Source: Bradysia coprophila
Taxonomy: Eukaryota; Arthropoda; Insecta; Diptera; Sciaridae
DNA length: 64,000 nucleotides
Assembly (NCBI RefSeq): GCF_014529535.1
Contig: NW_023503423.1
Span: 7,612,473 to 7,676,472, forward strand
Direction: 5' to 3'
Part shown: positions 1 through 12,918 of the stretch, one piece after another
Position numbering within the stretch: position 1 is the first letter of the stretch
How the letters are laid out: every line of letters starts with the position of its first letter
Translations under genes and position numbers: made by a program
Notes under the pieces: model-generated
Database searches by the model: none
Told to the model about the DNA's origin: nothing
What the model saw: the letters and a program-made list of their open reading frames with translations, nothing else

Positions 1-950
1 ATCAAAAAAAATTCATAACAGCCACACGAGACAACAAAAGAAGAAGAAAAAAACGCAAATCCCATATTCATTGACAGGACACTCAATGCTATTATCAATG
101 TGTCAATTTTGCCATTTTCAATAACATAAAATAAAATGGTTCATTTTTATGTACTCTCTATTTTGTATACAAATGGCGTATTCAAACTGTGTTATATTCA
201 TATAATATAACATCATGAGAACCTAAAAATAAAAATAAAATACCTAAACGTCGACATAAAGAACACTGAATAAATAATACCATGGGAGATACATATATGT
301 ATGTATTCTATCCGGGTCGTTTTTTTCTTCTCGCTATCTGGAGTGTTGAATTCCCAGGAGCATCTGCAAGTTACATACACTAACGAATACACATCGAATA
401 AAAATCAATTCCTTTTTTGTTACACATAATATGAACGTCTCAGTCATCCGATTTAGATTCTTGAAATTCTTTTTATAAGTTCTAAACCAGCTTATTAAAT
501 CGGTCACAAATGTTCTCAATACCCATTCATGGAATGGTTACAGCATCGTATTTTTAAAGGACGATAAATCCTTGTTTTTCGATTGTAAAAGATTCTGATG
601 TTTGGGCACCGGGGGTGTATTGCTACTCAAAGAAATCGTGGCAATACAACAAATGTTTTTACACGCTTCGTGATACGAAAACAGACGAAATCACGCGCCA
701 AAAGTTATTGGAAACCATAGTTTTTTAGTTCTCTCTGAGCAGACCTTGTAAACAGGTCTAGGGATATAGATGATGTTTTACTCGCATGCGACCTGCTTTG
801 AATTGATGTATACGAAGGCGGAGCTAACTCTCTTCATTTCTTTTGCTCTTTTTGTTTTTTCTGTTTCTCGTATCATCAAGCGTATAAAATTGTGTTCATC
901 ATATGGAGAGAACACACTCAATCACAGTATGTGTGTGAATTCGTATCCCA

Positions 951-1024
951 CGAGAATTATTTTTGCATACGTATGTATGTTTCGTCGAGACGAAGTCGAA
1001 AATCGTATGCAAAATAATTCTCTC
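951..1024. repeat. Short fold-back hairpin
   Basis: CGAGAATTATTTTTGCATAC at the left pairs with GTATGCAAAATAATTCTCTCG at the right across a loop of about 30 bases. A MITE remnant or a transcribed hairpin. Confidence 0.6.
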
Positions 1025-2328
1025 GGCCCTAGAGTAATCATACTAGAGTGGTATTTCGTATGGTAAATTATGTCCCCAACATCAGTTTGTATAAGATGAA
1101 TATTTCGTACGATTTTACGTAGAATTTTACACCAACACATGTGGGCGATGACATTTTTGGTAGTTGTCAGTTTAGTATTTTGAAAATCCAGTATCACGAA
1201 TGTAAATTTTTGTTTTTATTTAATATTCGGGACAATTTATCTTTAATTTACAGTGAAAATAATGTGTAGACGAATTTTTTCGAGTGTGGCTTATATTAGG
1301 AGAAGAAAAAACTTCTCAACTTTCAAGTGTTTTTAATGAATTGTGTCAAAATTGTGCTAATTCGAAAATATTTTTCACGGAAACTTTTTGCAAATATTTT
1401 AATCTTATGAAATAAATCACTCTTCTTAGAGTACACTTCCATCTCTGAAAGGTTCCAACCTCATCCCCAAGGTAATCGTTCCAATATTTTATTATTTTTT
1501 TAATTCAAAAGATTTGTGTAGCAAAAAATTTCGAAACTTTCGCGTCAATTTGGTTACCAATTTTGCCCACCAATTCTCACACTATCAAATATTTCGTTTT
1601 TCATGTCGGTGACACAATTTTTACGTAATTTTGTTCGTAGTTTCCAGTCTATATATAATTCGTCTAAGCTCTCGGCATACGAATTCACACGTATACTGTA
1701 ATTTCGTGGTTTCTCTCCTTATGATGGAAATAACTATTATTTAGCTTCTTTTTATATTCAAAGGCATTGACGACTAATGCTTTAAAAAACTACTAGTCAT
1801 TTGTTGTTGGTAACGACAAAAAGATTTTGTATATAACACGAGGGTTTATTTCAATGAACCGAAATAAGTGCAGTCGTGTCTTCGCGATGAAAAGTCGATT
1901 TGCAGAATGTTTAGACCAAAATAAGTCTTACGATTCTTTCATCCCACCCGTAATTGGCAGCTTTATAAGGCAGACAGCAGTTTTATTTAAACTCAAACGA
2001 TCGGCAAGTCACCATTCAGAAGAAACACTTTCAGTCATTATTCACACATATTCTTTCGATACGTACAACAACGGAGCTGTTCGAAGCTGTCCCTTGGGTC
2101 GGTTCGGAGGAATTAGCCTTTATTGAAAGCATTTTACTGATATTCTATACGTTTGGTATAATATGAAAGCTGTAATGAATCAACAACATCGGCTTATCAA
2201 TCGATAAACAAATGAATAAATTGAATTTATTGCTACAATATCGAATCATTTCCATTAGCTGTCCCTACGTTTCGTCAATTTCATGTTTCTCACATATACC
2301 CAGTTTGTTCAATGAAAATAAATTCCTT

Positions 2329-2475
2329 CAGGGACCGTTCATAAACTACATAACGCTAAAAAGTTCCATTTTTGAAACCCATCCCCTCTGTCACTCAAAA
2401 TTGTAAAAAATATTGAAGGCTAGCCTTAGATTAGATTCACTCCCCTCTTGCGATATGTAATTTATGAACGGCCGC
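2329..2475. mobile_element. MITE with GGGACCGTTCATAAA-type ends
   Basis: The left end GGGACCGTTCATAAACTACA and the right end TGTAATTTATGAACGGCC are inverted copies; the interior is non-coding. The end type (GGGGCCGTTCATAAATTACG-like) is common among insect MITEs. A related end occurs near 58.82-58.85 kb. Confidence 0.6.
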
Positions 2476-4935
2476 TCATCGGTTTTCTACCAACCCGTTA
2501 ATATATTGATATTTGCACAATGTCTCGTCTGATGCATTTGATCCCATTATTAGATATCTAATCAAACGTATTTGGGATGAATGGAAAGCTTTTCCATGGC
2601 TTATGAACAGGAGATTACTACATGTTCGCATTATTGACTTTGATAAAATAACAAAAACAAACGAAGTAAAAAGAAAAATCCGTTGCCTCTAGATGTTGAT
2701 TCAATAAAATTCAAATAGTCACCACCTTGCGTACCACATTTGCACAAAGTATTCTTGAAGAATAATAAAAACAACACGTCACACACATGAGAGAACACAT
2801 GCGTAGGTGAAGTATTTTGACGAACTTTAACAACTAAATTTCAGGAAATTTAGTCCTTGAATCAAAAGTATGGGGAAGTTCGTTGAAAATATAATACAAA
2901 AAAAAAATGTGAGGTGGAAAGGTAACAGCAAGTGTATAGCAGGTCTGTGTGCCGGATATTGTGAATGCGGATGTCGCATTTTATTATTTTTAACTTTGTT
3001 TATTTAAAGAAGTAGAAAAACATTTATCAACGTACCGAACGATGGGGAGGAATTGAATTTTCATGAGAAATTATCTCTTGTTTGGATCTCGGTTCGTCAC
3101 ACATTTTTCGTGCTACTGTAGCAATCAGCAACAGGCGATTATCATGCTCCTCAATAATTTGCTACGAAAATCCGTCAAACTGAACTACAATTCATTATCC
3201 CAACTGTTCAATAATTTATGTTACGGAGATAGTTCTTCAATTCAGTATTTATCGGCCATCCCCCAACATGTTTTAAAATCCATTTGGGTAGGTCCAACAA
3301 GTCCAAACTATATGCCAAAGCGGAATAAAGTTACTGTTTTCAATTTCAATGCACGTATCATGCTCCATCCTACACAGTAATCTCCCCCATGGAGATCCAT
3401 ACACACACAAAAAAAAACGGAGCACATGCAAACAGGTCCGGAAAAGTTCACAGTGTTGAGCATGGAATGCTATTTTGAAGCTAATAGTAGACCCATATAG
3501 AGACTATGTTACATTAACATTATACACGCTATACACATAAGCCATGTTAAAGGATTTCATTTTGTTTTGAACAACTAGTTGATTGTTTGCATAGGCTACA
3601 GAAATGATGTTATGATGGAAAAGGATTAGATATCAACAGTTTGCCCAAACATAAATAAAATTAGTTCGTTCATACACACGGTTTTGTGTCACTGAACTGC
3701 TTGCTGTGTATTTACTTTGAACTTATTCAGTCTCCCGTAGACTAGACACACTGTAACGAATGCTACGACTACGACACAGACGAATATTTCATTAGGAAAA
3801 TGTAATTTACGGTTGCATGAATTGAGTGATTGCTATCGGTCAGCTTTTTGGGTAAATGAACTTTTGTCCCAGCATCCCAGCTGTGAAAAGCGAAAAGATG
3901 ATTTCTCTAAATTTCAATTAAAAAACGGTTTAAAAAACGGTTTAAAAAACCACAAGCCTTTACAGAGTCTAAAACACGAATCAACTAACATTTTTCGGAT
4001 AAAGGTCAGCGAATTTTTGTCCTTTTTGACATTAAAATAACTGACTTCACGTGTATGTGGTACATGGGAATGTTTGTTTTAATCATTCTTAAGAATAATG
4101 AAGAGAATGTGGTTATGTTGCCTCTCAAAGGGTAATACGTGTTCTTTGCTCACGCCTTTTTGATTGAACAATGTCCGATGTATATCAACAATTCTTAGAA
4201 GACTAAAATAGTCGATTATCTTTAAGGGAAAACGAGACAAACATTTATTGCGTTGCGGTGAAGGTGAATATTATCGACATTAAAAATTGTTTTTCGTAGT
4301 ACTACTATTATATACTGAGCATTATTCTGCGATATAGTGTGCGATATGCGTGACGTCATTTTTATTTACCTAGAGTTCATTAGCATACATTATTATGTCG
4401 ATAAATTGGTCGTTTCCGCCAATACAATAATAGTACATTATGATACCGGGGAATATTGCCACCGTTATACACTCGTGTATATTACACAAAACACGTGTTG
4501 CTTCTGCAACCACTTGCCCAGTACATTTTGATCTGAACAGCAGCAATGAAAGTCGACAACTTTCCGATTCAATAAATTGTTTATTCTCTTCACCACAGCT
4601 TCAAATTCCTACGGGTTACAATTCAATTCAAATTAGACTTTATCTAGTAACTACCGTACAAATGAATCCTTACTTTGGTGTATCTACTGCGCAAACAATT
4701 ATCGCGTTAAACAGAGCGGCTTGTGACCTTGTGAACATAACCTAAACTGAGACTAAAGAAAACCACAAATAAGCTCAGTTCGCCCAATGCAGACCGAAGT
4801 CCAATTACCTTAACACATTTTTTGCCTATCTTTGCCCTCGATGGTCTCAGTTCAGCGGAACATTCCCCAAATTAGAATCTAATAAACGAAAATGTGATTT
4901 TTGAAATCGTTCTAACACTCAAGGCTACAACCGAA

Positions 4936-5230
4936 CTCACAATTTGAAATTTAAAGTTTCTCCAATAGGTCACCGCCTCTGATATTCAAGATACTTAAAC
5001 TTTACTTAATTTACGTTAATTTCGATCACTTCGATCTAAGACTACAACAAACTATTTTCACTTTGATGCAATCGTTTTTTCTTTCTCTTCTTCTTCTTCT
5101 TTTACTAACACAACGGCTTCCGGCTGTCACTCTGTCTTTTCCTTGGACGTAAAGTGGACTTTCGGTCGTTTCGATTCATTCTCACGTTCGAATCGTTGGT
5201 GGCGTACAAATTCGAATCTGTGTTGTTGAC
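4936..5230 (-). other. Possible non-coding first exon (5' UTR) of a minus-strand gene
   Basis: This block is richer in G/C than its surroundings and, on the minus strand, reads like an insect 5' UTR: purine-rich, an AAG-repeat tract, words such as AAAGTGAAAATAG, no long ORF, and ends at AAATT followed by GTGAGT. If correct, the gene's coding exons would lie left of the window start. No coding exon was found, so this is a hypothesis from base composition and a donor site only. Confidence 0.25.
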
Positions 5231-5245
5231 AACACGAGTGCAAAA

Positions 5246-5440
5246 GGCTTACGACAGGTTAGGTCAGGTTGACGTGATAAGGAAATTGGCTTTGACCTGA
5301 CCTGACCGATTTTTCAGGTCATTACCTGATATGACCTGGTGCGACCCGATGACCTGCAATTGAATTTCGGATGAAAACTTTGAATCAAGTTGTTTTACAT
5401 ATTTTCGCATATAATATGACTTTTCAAGAGTCCAGGAATG
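5246..5440 (+). repeat. Dispersed AGGTCA-rich repeat, copy 1
   Basis: About 190 bp starting at GGCTTACGACAGG, with many AGGTCA/TGACCT words, and ending near ATATAATATGACTTTTCAAG. The block at 23195-23395 is an inverted copy along its whole length. AGGTCA 5261-5266 is followed by GGT and TGACGT. Confidence 0.75.
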
Positions 5441-8400
5441 TGTACTGATACCTTTATTCTTGATGTTTTCGTCGCTTTCTTTCGTTTTGAAAAGTCCAAA
5501 ATATCAGGGCTCACTAGCTGAACAAAATACATTTTTTGGTGCATTTTGGTATAATAGCGTGAATTTTTCACCATTGATAAATATTCATTTGGAGATTTGG
5601 AGAATGATTAGGAGACTTTGAAAAAGTGACCTCTAGCGCCATCTACATCCGGTTGAAGTTTTAGATGCAGAGGACACTTTGATGAATTTCTGTGTAGCGG
5701 CTATCGAAGCTACACAGGTGATGTTGGGCTCAAACGAAAGCTAAAGGTTCAAAGTTTTTTTTTGTGCAAAAAAAATCCCAAAATTTTCCGTTTTTCCTGC
5801 AGTTTTTCCGAATTTTCTTAAAAATGATATTTTAAAACTGAGGTGAAAGTTAAGTAATTTTTAAAATTGGTTCAAAAAAGTTTTTTTTTCTTCGCTATTA
5901 TCGTTACACGTTCAGCATCCGAACTTTTAACGATGAAAAAGCTTTTGGATATTTCGCAACAGAGTTTCGGTTTTCATCGATTTTTTTTCCGTTAATTTAA
6001 TGAGACTAGTACTGGGAATTCTAGGCTTGATCTAAAAACAAAATCAAACCAGTTTTTCGATTTTTGAAAAAAAGGTTAAGTAGTCGAAATCTGTTAAAAT
6101 CTGACAATTTTCCTCGTTCAGAGAACTTTGACAGACCCTACAAATTTCATAAACGCCTCAAACAGCACCAGATAACTTAAAACGCTTATCTGAGACCCTA
6201 AGCTTTCAAATGATACCAAACACTCCACCTCCCCTTCAAAGGATGTATGATTTGTCATGTAAGATATGTGGTGGGACCCAATTTTAAGCAAATTTCAAAA
6301 TATATGGGAGGTAAGTGGAAAAGGCAAAAACAAAATGATTTTAATTATTTTGGGTGAGTCAGCTTTTAACAGCTTCCGTTTTCTAATCAATATACAGCTA
6401 AAAATTATTTCTGATCTGAATTCTTAAATCAACTCAAGAAACAAAGATTTCTTCAGATTTGTAATATATTGTCGCGCATGAAATGATTTTATCTTTGTCG
6501 AACTAACTATCAGTTACCTTAAAACACATTCGACAAGGTTTCAACGAGTGAATATTTGTTGATATGTAAAAATTGAAAATTTCTGTATTAAACATTTTCC
6601 AAAAAAACTTGTCGTCAAAGAATTTTTAGAAGAAGTTTTATTGAAATTATTCATAATGTTCTCAGTCCAGTTACTGCATTTGAAGTTAGCGTTTTGCAGA
6701 TGGCCATTTAATCTGTCAACGACAGGAGGAATGAAAATAAGCAAAGAACATTGGCTATGCCTTTTTATCTAGCTCAATATGTGCAAAAACTAAGGGTGTA
6801 CCAAATTTTTTATTTACCCCTTGAAAATGATATCATGAAGCAATGCTATGGCAAGAGTCTCGGCGAAAGCTCTGTCAAAGCTTGTGAAGTAAAAGACTTT
6901 ACATTCAACCAACGCACTACACCATAATAATCTTAAACATGGTTTCCACTCAACAAAAATTACTCACACGGAATACTTTTTTAGTAAGTGGAAATCAAGC
7001 CTTAAGAAAGCATACTAGATACTAAGGAGCCACCTATCGTCTAATAGTATAATGAAAACTTTTGTACAACAGTTGTTTTGTATAATTTGGAACTGTCGAT
7101 CTCAGAATTTACCACTCCATACAAATTCCATTTTGGTGTCTTCATATCTCCTAAATAAAATGGTAGCGCCACACCGTGCATTTTAACATCAAATTTAGTC
7201 TGAAATAACTAATTTTAGTATTTGTATCAAAACTGTAGTAAGATTCTTTCCCCGGTTCTATCCTCGAATATGGAGATCCAAAATAAAGATTTGCTTAGAT
7301 TCAAGAAATTGTTAAAGCTGAACAACATCCAGCTATGCATGAAATGAACTGTTTCTACATAATGGAAATACGAATTTTACGAATTCCAAGCATATCGTTT
7401 GTTATAGAATAGATCCTAATTTTCTCTCTACTCCTAAAGAAAAATCGTGTCAATCCGAACCACTTCCTTTTACAAATCAGAATCAATGAACCGGAAGGGT
7501 GCGAAAGGTTTGTACGCAAGAAATATGGTTTTCTACGAACATTTCAATACTGCGGGTGACATATAGAAAACGATTTCAACTTGTTTCACTGGTTTCCTTT
7601 TACTGAACTGGTATAAAAACACATGAATGAATACGTGCATGTCTACTTAAGGTGGAGCATAAACAATTTGTGATTATCATGTTTATAAAAGCTGATTTTT
7701 GATACATTACAATAAAAGAATCCCTTTATCTGAAAGTAGTAGGAGTAGTAACTACTGTGTTCATGAAGTAATTTTTTTTAGTTAGCTTTTAAATTCCAAT
7801 TTATAAGCAATTTTTCCTATTTTCAAGAAAATTGCAATTTGTCTCGTTGCTGGAAAAGAGTAAACCAATGCCAAGGGCCACAATTTACCAATCGTACATT
7901 TATGATGTACGATCCATCATTGTAGTACGAATTCAGTTAGCTTTGTTCCAGCGCATTCAGGCCACTTTATTCCACATATCAACGTTAGCATATATTTGCG
8001 CGTACGGAAACCAGCATTGATATTCGGTGTGAAATAACGTAAAATGATATGGAACGATGGAAGCAAAGCGAACTCGCAACAGACCATTATAATAGACAAC
8101 GTCAGATTTTGACCATGGACCACGTATCCATATTTCATAATTAAATTTTTAATTTTTGTAAATTTCTTGCAAATAAATGGCGAATCTCAAATTAATGGAC
8201 CTTAGAATTATGGCAATGAATTAATTTTTAAATTTCAAACAGCGATTGCTGATATATTCAGAGATGAAAAAGTGCCTGATATTGCTGGCTTCACAGATGT
8301 TAAATTTAAAAGCAACATGGCGTCAACTAACTCATTAATGTTGCCGTTATCGTCGGCATTTGCCATTACCGTACGGATTTAGCGTTAGCGTTAGTGTGTG

Positions 8401-8627
8401 GCATTTAGCGTAAAAAAATACCACGGTCTCTAATAACTTATAAGTTAGTTTTACATTAAAACGAATGAAAGGTGCTTTGATAGCGCAATTTTTTTCAAAT
8501 TTTAGAGTGTAACAGCAGTACATCAAATGTGTTACTTATTATGATCCAAGTTTTATTAAAATAGTTTAACAAAATCTTGTGCTTCATTTACATCAACATT
8601 AATTCTGCTGTGAGAACACATTAGTTA

Positions 8628-8660
8628 CAAGGTTGTAAACTTTTGGGAGGTCATGCTGAT
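8628..8660 (+). mobile_element. Lone end of the hAT-type MITE family
   Basis: CAAGGTTGTAAACTTTTGGG followed by AGGTCATGCTGAT matches the family terminus. No partner end was found nearby. Confidence 0.6.
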
Positions 8661-8754
8661 CACCATTAGATATGCAGGAACACACCAATTCTGATGATTT
8701 TACATGTAAAATGTACACTCCATAGCGCAGCCTTTTGAAGTGATTGCAATAGTA

Positions 8755-8891
8755 CATTACTGTCCTGATGGGACATTTTTCGTTGAGAGTTGTTTGGTGG
8801 GTGTATTTCGACTTTGTACTTTGTTGTCTTGTGACCAGAAAATGCGAAAAACCGGTTTTGAGTTAGACTGTAATGACGCATTTTCTGCCCG
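8755..8891. repeat. Dispersed repeat related to 16471-17290
   Basis: TTACTGTCCTGATGGGACAT at 8758-8777 matches 16474-16493, and the GTTGTCTTGTGACCAGAAAA block at 8823-8842 matches the inverted block at 17265-17288. Both loci also contain an inverted pair of CAGAAAATGCG words. Confidence 0.5.
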
Positions 8892-10032
8892 AATTCGTCG
8901 CACTTTTTTTTAGCGTATTCGATTCCATAACTCGCCTTCGGCTCTGTCTGGAAACCACTCATACGCTACAAAAAAAGACATATGGAGCAAATGGACTCTT
9001 ACATGCTACATGCGTCGAAACCCGTCTCGTTTTCGTGTCTTTATTGTCCACCAAATTATCAACCAAATTTACACAAAAACTTTTCAACTTTTTATTCCTT
9101 ATGAAAAACTTTTACGATATTTGCGGCCAAATGGATTGGAGGTGTGAAACTAGTTCAGTGTTGATATCGTAATAAAGACAAATGTTTACATTCTACATCT
9201 AATTACATATCTCGTGCTATACTTTGAATCTCCAACTGTTTTACAGTTATACCTTTGCTTAGAAGTCTCCAGTTGTAGATTTGTGATTTTCCTTTTTTTC
9301 TATTTCTCTCTCGAAATCAGATTTACAGCAGAGAATTCTGAATTATTTTTTGCGCGTTCATCAGTGTCTAAGCAAAATAATAAATAATTCACATTGTACG
9401 TGACATTTTATTATACAACGTAAAGACGCTGCCGAAAATTCGGTGTATCAATATGAGAATATATACGTGACAAATGCGGCAGAACGATGTGAATAATAAA
9501 ATGATCCGATTCCCTTTTTCGAATATAATTTTTAAGTTGAAACTTTTCGAAGTGTTAATTACATCGATCGATAAGGCTTGAGTTTGGGTATCGAAAAATC
9601 CTTGAATTCCTGAAATTTATACGCAAGTCAATCGTAGGTATATTGTTGGTGGTTTGGTTATAATGCTGATGGAATTAAATTAATTTGTGTGAACTTTGTG
9701 TGTATTCTTAAAAGCAAATTCAGAAGAAAGGGGTAAATTTTTCCGATTTGATGATCCCTCAGATATAAATTTGGTCAATGAGTTGAGACGGATGAAAAAA
9801 GATATAATTGAAATTGAGTCATCATTGGTGGAGAAAATGATTTAAAACAAGAGGAGATTTACGCGGCAGGCGCGTTAGCAATAGACTCGCACGTTTCTAA
9901 ACTACATTTTTCGCAATATTTCCACTCATTTCTTAGTTGAGTGTAATTGCTATTACAATTGCCACAATCGCAGTAGTCCTTATTACATAAATTCAATTAC
10001 GAAATTTATGGTAAAATTGTGAAATCACATAA

Positions 10033-10430
10033 TAGTCAACTGTCAAATGTCGAACAATGTAGGGTTAGCGGATCATACATTTTAATCAGTCAAGTCGTGA
10101 CGCTCGTCTAGTTAACATCTCCGCTAAAACATTCTCTCTCAACTATCAACTATTGATAGTTGACTATCAATAGTTGAGGGAGAATGTTTTAGTGGAGATG
10201 TTAACTGGACGAGCGGATCACACATTTTAATCAGTCAAGTCGTGACTCTTGTCTAGTTAACATCACCGTTAAAACATTCTCTCTCAACTATCAACTATTG
10301 ATAGTTGACTATCAATTTGAGGGAGAATGTTTTAGCGGAGATGTTAACTGGACGAGCGTCATGAATTGACTGATTAAAATGTATGATCCGCTAGCTACTA
10401 GATTGTTCGACATTTCATGGTCAACTATTG
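10033..10430. mobile_element. Fold-back element with duplicated palindromic interior
   Basis: The outer arms are long inverted copies (AGTCAACTGTCAAATGTCGA on the left; its inverse near 10430). Inside, a palindrome centred on CAACTATTGATAGTTG occurs twice in tandem (about 10105-10219 and 10230-10360). No coding capacity; a non-autonomous element. Confidence 0.75.
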
Positions 10431-10589
10431 AAAGTTAACTATCACACCAATTTCGCAATATTTCGCATGATTTCGCAATATTTCCACACATTGCGTAATT
10501 GAATTTATTACAGAAATTTACAGCAATTTACGCAGCCCTCGTCTGGTGAACATCTTCGTTGAAGCATACTGCTGGCCACTTTCAGATAC

Positions 10590-10895
10590 TAATATTTGAG
10601 TTCTCATCGAAAAGGCTCACCCTCTATCACATATCAGACATACGTGAGAATGGTAGTTGGGCAGAGTGAATTCGATTGGGACTAAAAATCTTAATGGAGT
10701 GATGTGTGTCGTTGCGCGAGACGCTGTGACCTATAAATTTTTGAGGTCTGATCGAAAAGGCTCACCCTTCATCAATATACCAGACTCAAGTGATAATTGT
10801 AGATGGGCAGAGTCAAAAAGATCGGTATCAAAAGTTTGGATAGTTTGAGCGTGTCGCTTCAACCGTCCTTTCATATTTTTCTAAAGTTACGACAC
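10590..10895 (+). repeat. Two diverged tandem units preceding the ACGG array
   Basis: ATCGAAAAGGCTCACCC appears at about 10609 and again at about 10751, each followed by a TGGGCAGAGT box and a GTGTCG-T-GC/TTC box, a period of about 140 bp. The ACGG array follows the second unit. Confidence 0.5.
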
Positions 10896-11018
10896 ACGGA
10901 CAGACAGACGAACGGACGGACGGACGGACGGACGGACGGACGGACGGACGGACGGTCGGACGGACGGACGGACGGACGGACGGACAGACGGACGGACGGA
11001 CGGACGGACGGACGGACA
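10896..11018. repeat. ACGG tetranucleotide microsatellite
   Basis: About 120 bp of (CGGA)n with a few T and A substitutions. All ORFs across it (Ser-Val-Arg-Pro repeats and the like) are artefacts of the tetranucleotide being open in several frames. Confidence 0.9.
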
Positions 11019-11410
11019 TGGCTCAATCGTCTTATAATATCATACTGATAATAATTGCCCACTACGATATAGGCCGTTTTCGATTATTTCACTTACTTAC
11101 ACGATGGTGGGCAAAACATAAAGACTCTCACGATTTACTTCGTATCGTGCGAGTCTAATTACCGATCTGTATGCTCTGATAGAGCCTCCATCCATACATA
11201 CTTTTGTTAATAGATATAGAGCTTTCCATGTTATTTTCCCCGGGCAATCATAGTTTTAGGAGGAAAAATCACCTTGTACATAAACCTACCAATTGTTACC
11301 AACTTGTCTTTCACAAACCACCTAACTAATTCTAAAGCCAGTTTGTGGAAGTCAAAATGCCTTGATGAAACATCTAATTGTTAAGATCAGTAACGTAGAA
11401 AATATTCGGA

Positions 11411-11522
11411 TGCTGTAGGCACTGCGTTTCTTTTGTAAAAATATATGACTTGTTTTCATTGGATGAGTTAAAACATACAATATAGACAATGTTACCACCA
11501 AAGCTTGCAAATTTGACACCTG
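11411..11522 (-). repeat. Dispersed exon-like segment, copy 1
   Basis: The minus strand reads VCFNSSNENKSYIFTKETQC, in an open frame at 11374-11589. A clearly related stretch lies at 52953-53060 in the same orientation. It may be a mobile-element fragment or a duplicated exon. Confidence 0.55.
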
Positions 11523-11999
11523 TCAATGGGTTGTGATGAAAGTTCATTGTTTGACCGTCGAAACTGATCGCCAGCGCCAATGTCAACATTTTCTTGTTGA
11601 TTACTTCAATGATCTATTGAAATTGAGATATAAACTCAATAAGCCAATTAATTCAATGTATACTACATGCCTGAAACATAAATTGTGTATTTACTGAGCG
11701 TCATATACCTGAAACGTCATTCTTCTTCTTCTTAAAATGACGAAAATCACAACCCATTCAGTGATTGTATTAGGAGCAGTGCTGTGGGCAGGGCCAATTA
11801 ATTTTTATTTTTTTAAAGTGTGCCAAATTTTCTTAACAAATATATTTTACAAAAATAGACCCTGGTTTGTAGGACACAAAAATCAACTCACCTCTGAGGT
11901 AACACCTAAATTTTAGGCAAATTTGCATACCGAAAAGTCTAATTGTTGCAAAACTGCAAATGGTCTATTTACATCCCCGGTTAGTATATCAGAGACAAT

Positions 12000-12087
12000 T
12001 ATTAGGGGTAAACCATTATGGCTCGTAAAGTTCGTGAGTATGGCGATTTCATAAACTACTAACTTTACGAACCATAACCCCTATTAT
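12000..12087. repeat. Fold-back hairpin
   Basis: Left arm TTAGGGGTAAACCATTATGG...AAAGTT pairs with right arm AACTTTACGAACCATAACCC. Stem of about 28 bp with an apical loop. Confidence 0.6.
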
Positions 12088-12439
12088 ATCCATACAGATA
12101 TAATCGAAATAGTGATTAAAGAGATTATTTGCACTTGGGGGCAAATAGCCACTTCACAACGTTTTCTAGTCGGTCAGTTCAAAAAACGTCAGCTAAATTC
12201 GACTAGCTTTGTCCGTTATCTTTTGTGACATCAACCTGTTTTCAGTAAAATTGATGATAAATTTTTTTGGTTCTGATTTGCGCGGTATGATTTCTAATTA
12301 ACTGACACTTATCTTCTGTAAATCCTTATCTACAATAGCAACGATGAAATCATGAACTAGGTGTAAACATTTTGTTCGTATTCAGTTCAGTTCCAGTCAG
12401 TCAAACGCCATTAAGAAAACAGAGGCACTTTTTACTAGA

Positions 12440-12918
12440 ATGAGTTACTATCCGAAACAAATTTGGTTCTACATACAGAACATATCCACTGGTTTGGTTC
12501 TGGACATAAAGCACAATGGTGACGGAGAGGTGATAACATATCCGTGCCATGGTGGAGACAATCAATTATTCAGATACGACCCGGCAACTCAAATGATCCA
12601 TAGTAAAATGAATGGGTGAGTAAAGAACATAATACAAATTACTGGACACTCTGAACAGAATGTAAAAAGTTAATATTTGGTAAGCTTAGGCTTGTCTTAG
12701 ATATAAATCCGAAGGACAACCGTGTTATCATGTATCATCCACATGGAGGATTGAATCAAAAGTGGATTTTCGACAGCGACAATACGATTAGAAGTCACAC
12801 CGGTAAAGTGATGGACGTAGCGAAAAAGGAAAGACTTTTTGGAAAGTCGACTGGTGAAATGATCGCCTATCCCAAGCATGGCGGTCCGAATCAGCAATTT
12901 AGACGAGTTTATGTTTAG
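12440..12918 (+). CDS. Single-domain beta-trefoil (ricin-B-like) lectin, two exons
   Basis: Exon 1 is 12440-12615 and exon 2 is 12690-12918; the 74-bp intron starts GTGAGT and ends TTAG, and the join restores a Gly codon, giving 134 aa. Three homologous repeats are visible, about residues 14-47, 57-87 and 95-131. Each has a (G)xVxD strand followed by HGGxNQ then F or W (NQLF at 41-44, NQKW at 81-84, NQQF at 126-129), the QxW-type signature of ricin B/RicinB_lectin_2 trefoils. The intron falls between the first and second subdomains. There is no signal peptide or membrane segment, so a cytosolic sugar-binding protein is inferred; the ligand is unknown. The ATG follows several TCAGT initiator-like words (about 12383-12402), with no clear TATA box. 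No toxin-type catalytic domain is attached. I do not recognise a Drosophila counterpart. Fold and gene model are confident; function is not. Confidence 0.85.

Larger units (their letters stand above)
1..4900. other. Intergenic/intronic AT-rich DNA without a recognised gene
   Basis: No ORF here shows domain signature, coding composition or splice support. It contains a fold-back at 951-1024 and a MITE-like element at 2329-2475. The 105-codon ORF at 3063-3380 looks like chance. Confidence 0.5.
5441..10030. other. Gene-free region, repeat-rich
   Basis: No supported coding region. Holds a lone hAT-MITE end at 8628-8660 (CAAGGTTGTAAACTTTTGGG) and a dispersed repeat piece at 8755-8891. The rest is AT-rich with poly-A/T runs, possibly decayed elements. 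Confidence 0.5.

Noticed and set aside
3063-3380. 105-codon plus-strand ORF
   Set aside because: AT-rich random composition, no motif, no initiator or poly(A) context.
10828-11062. ORFs of Ser-Val-Arg-Pro or Asp-Gly-Arg-Thr repeats on both strands
   Set aside because: They are translations of the ACGG microsatellite, open in several frames at once.
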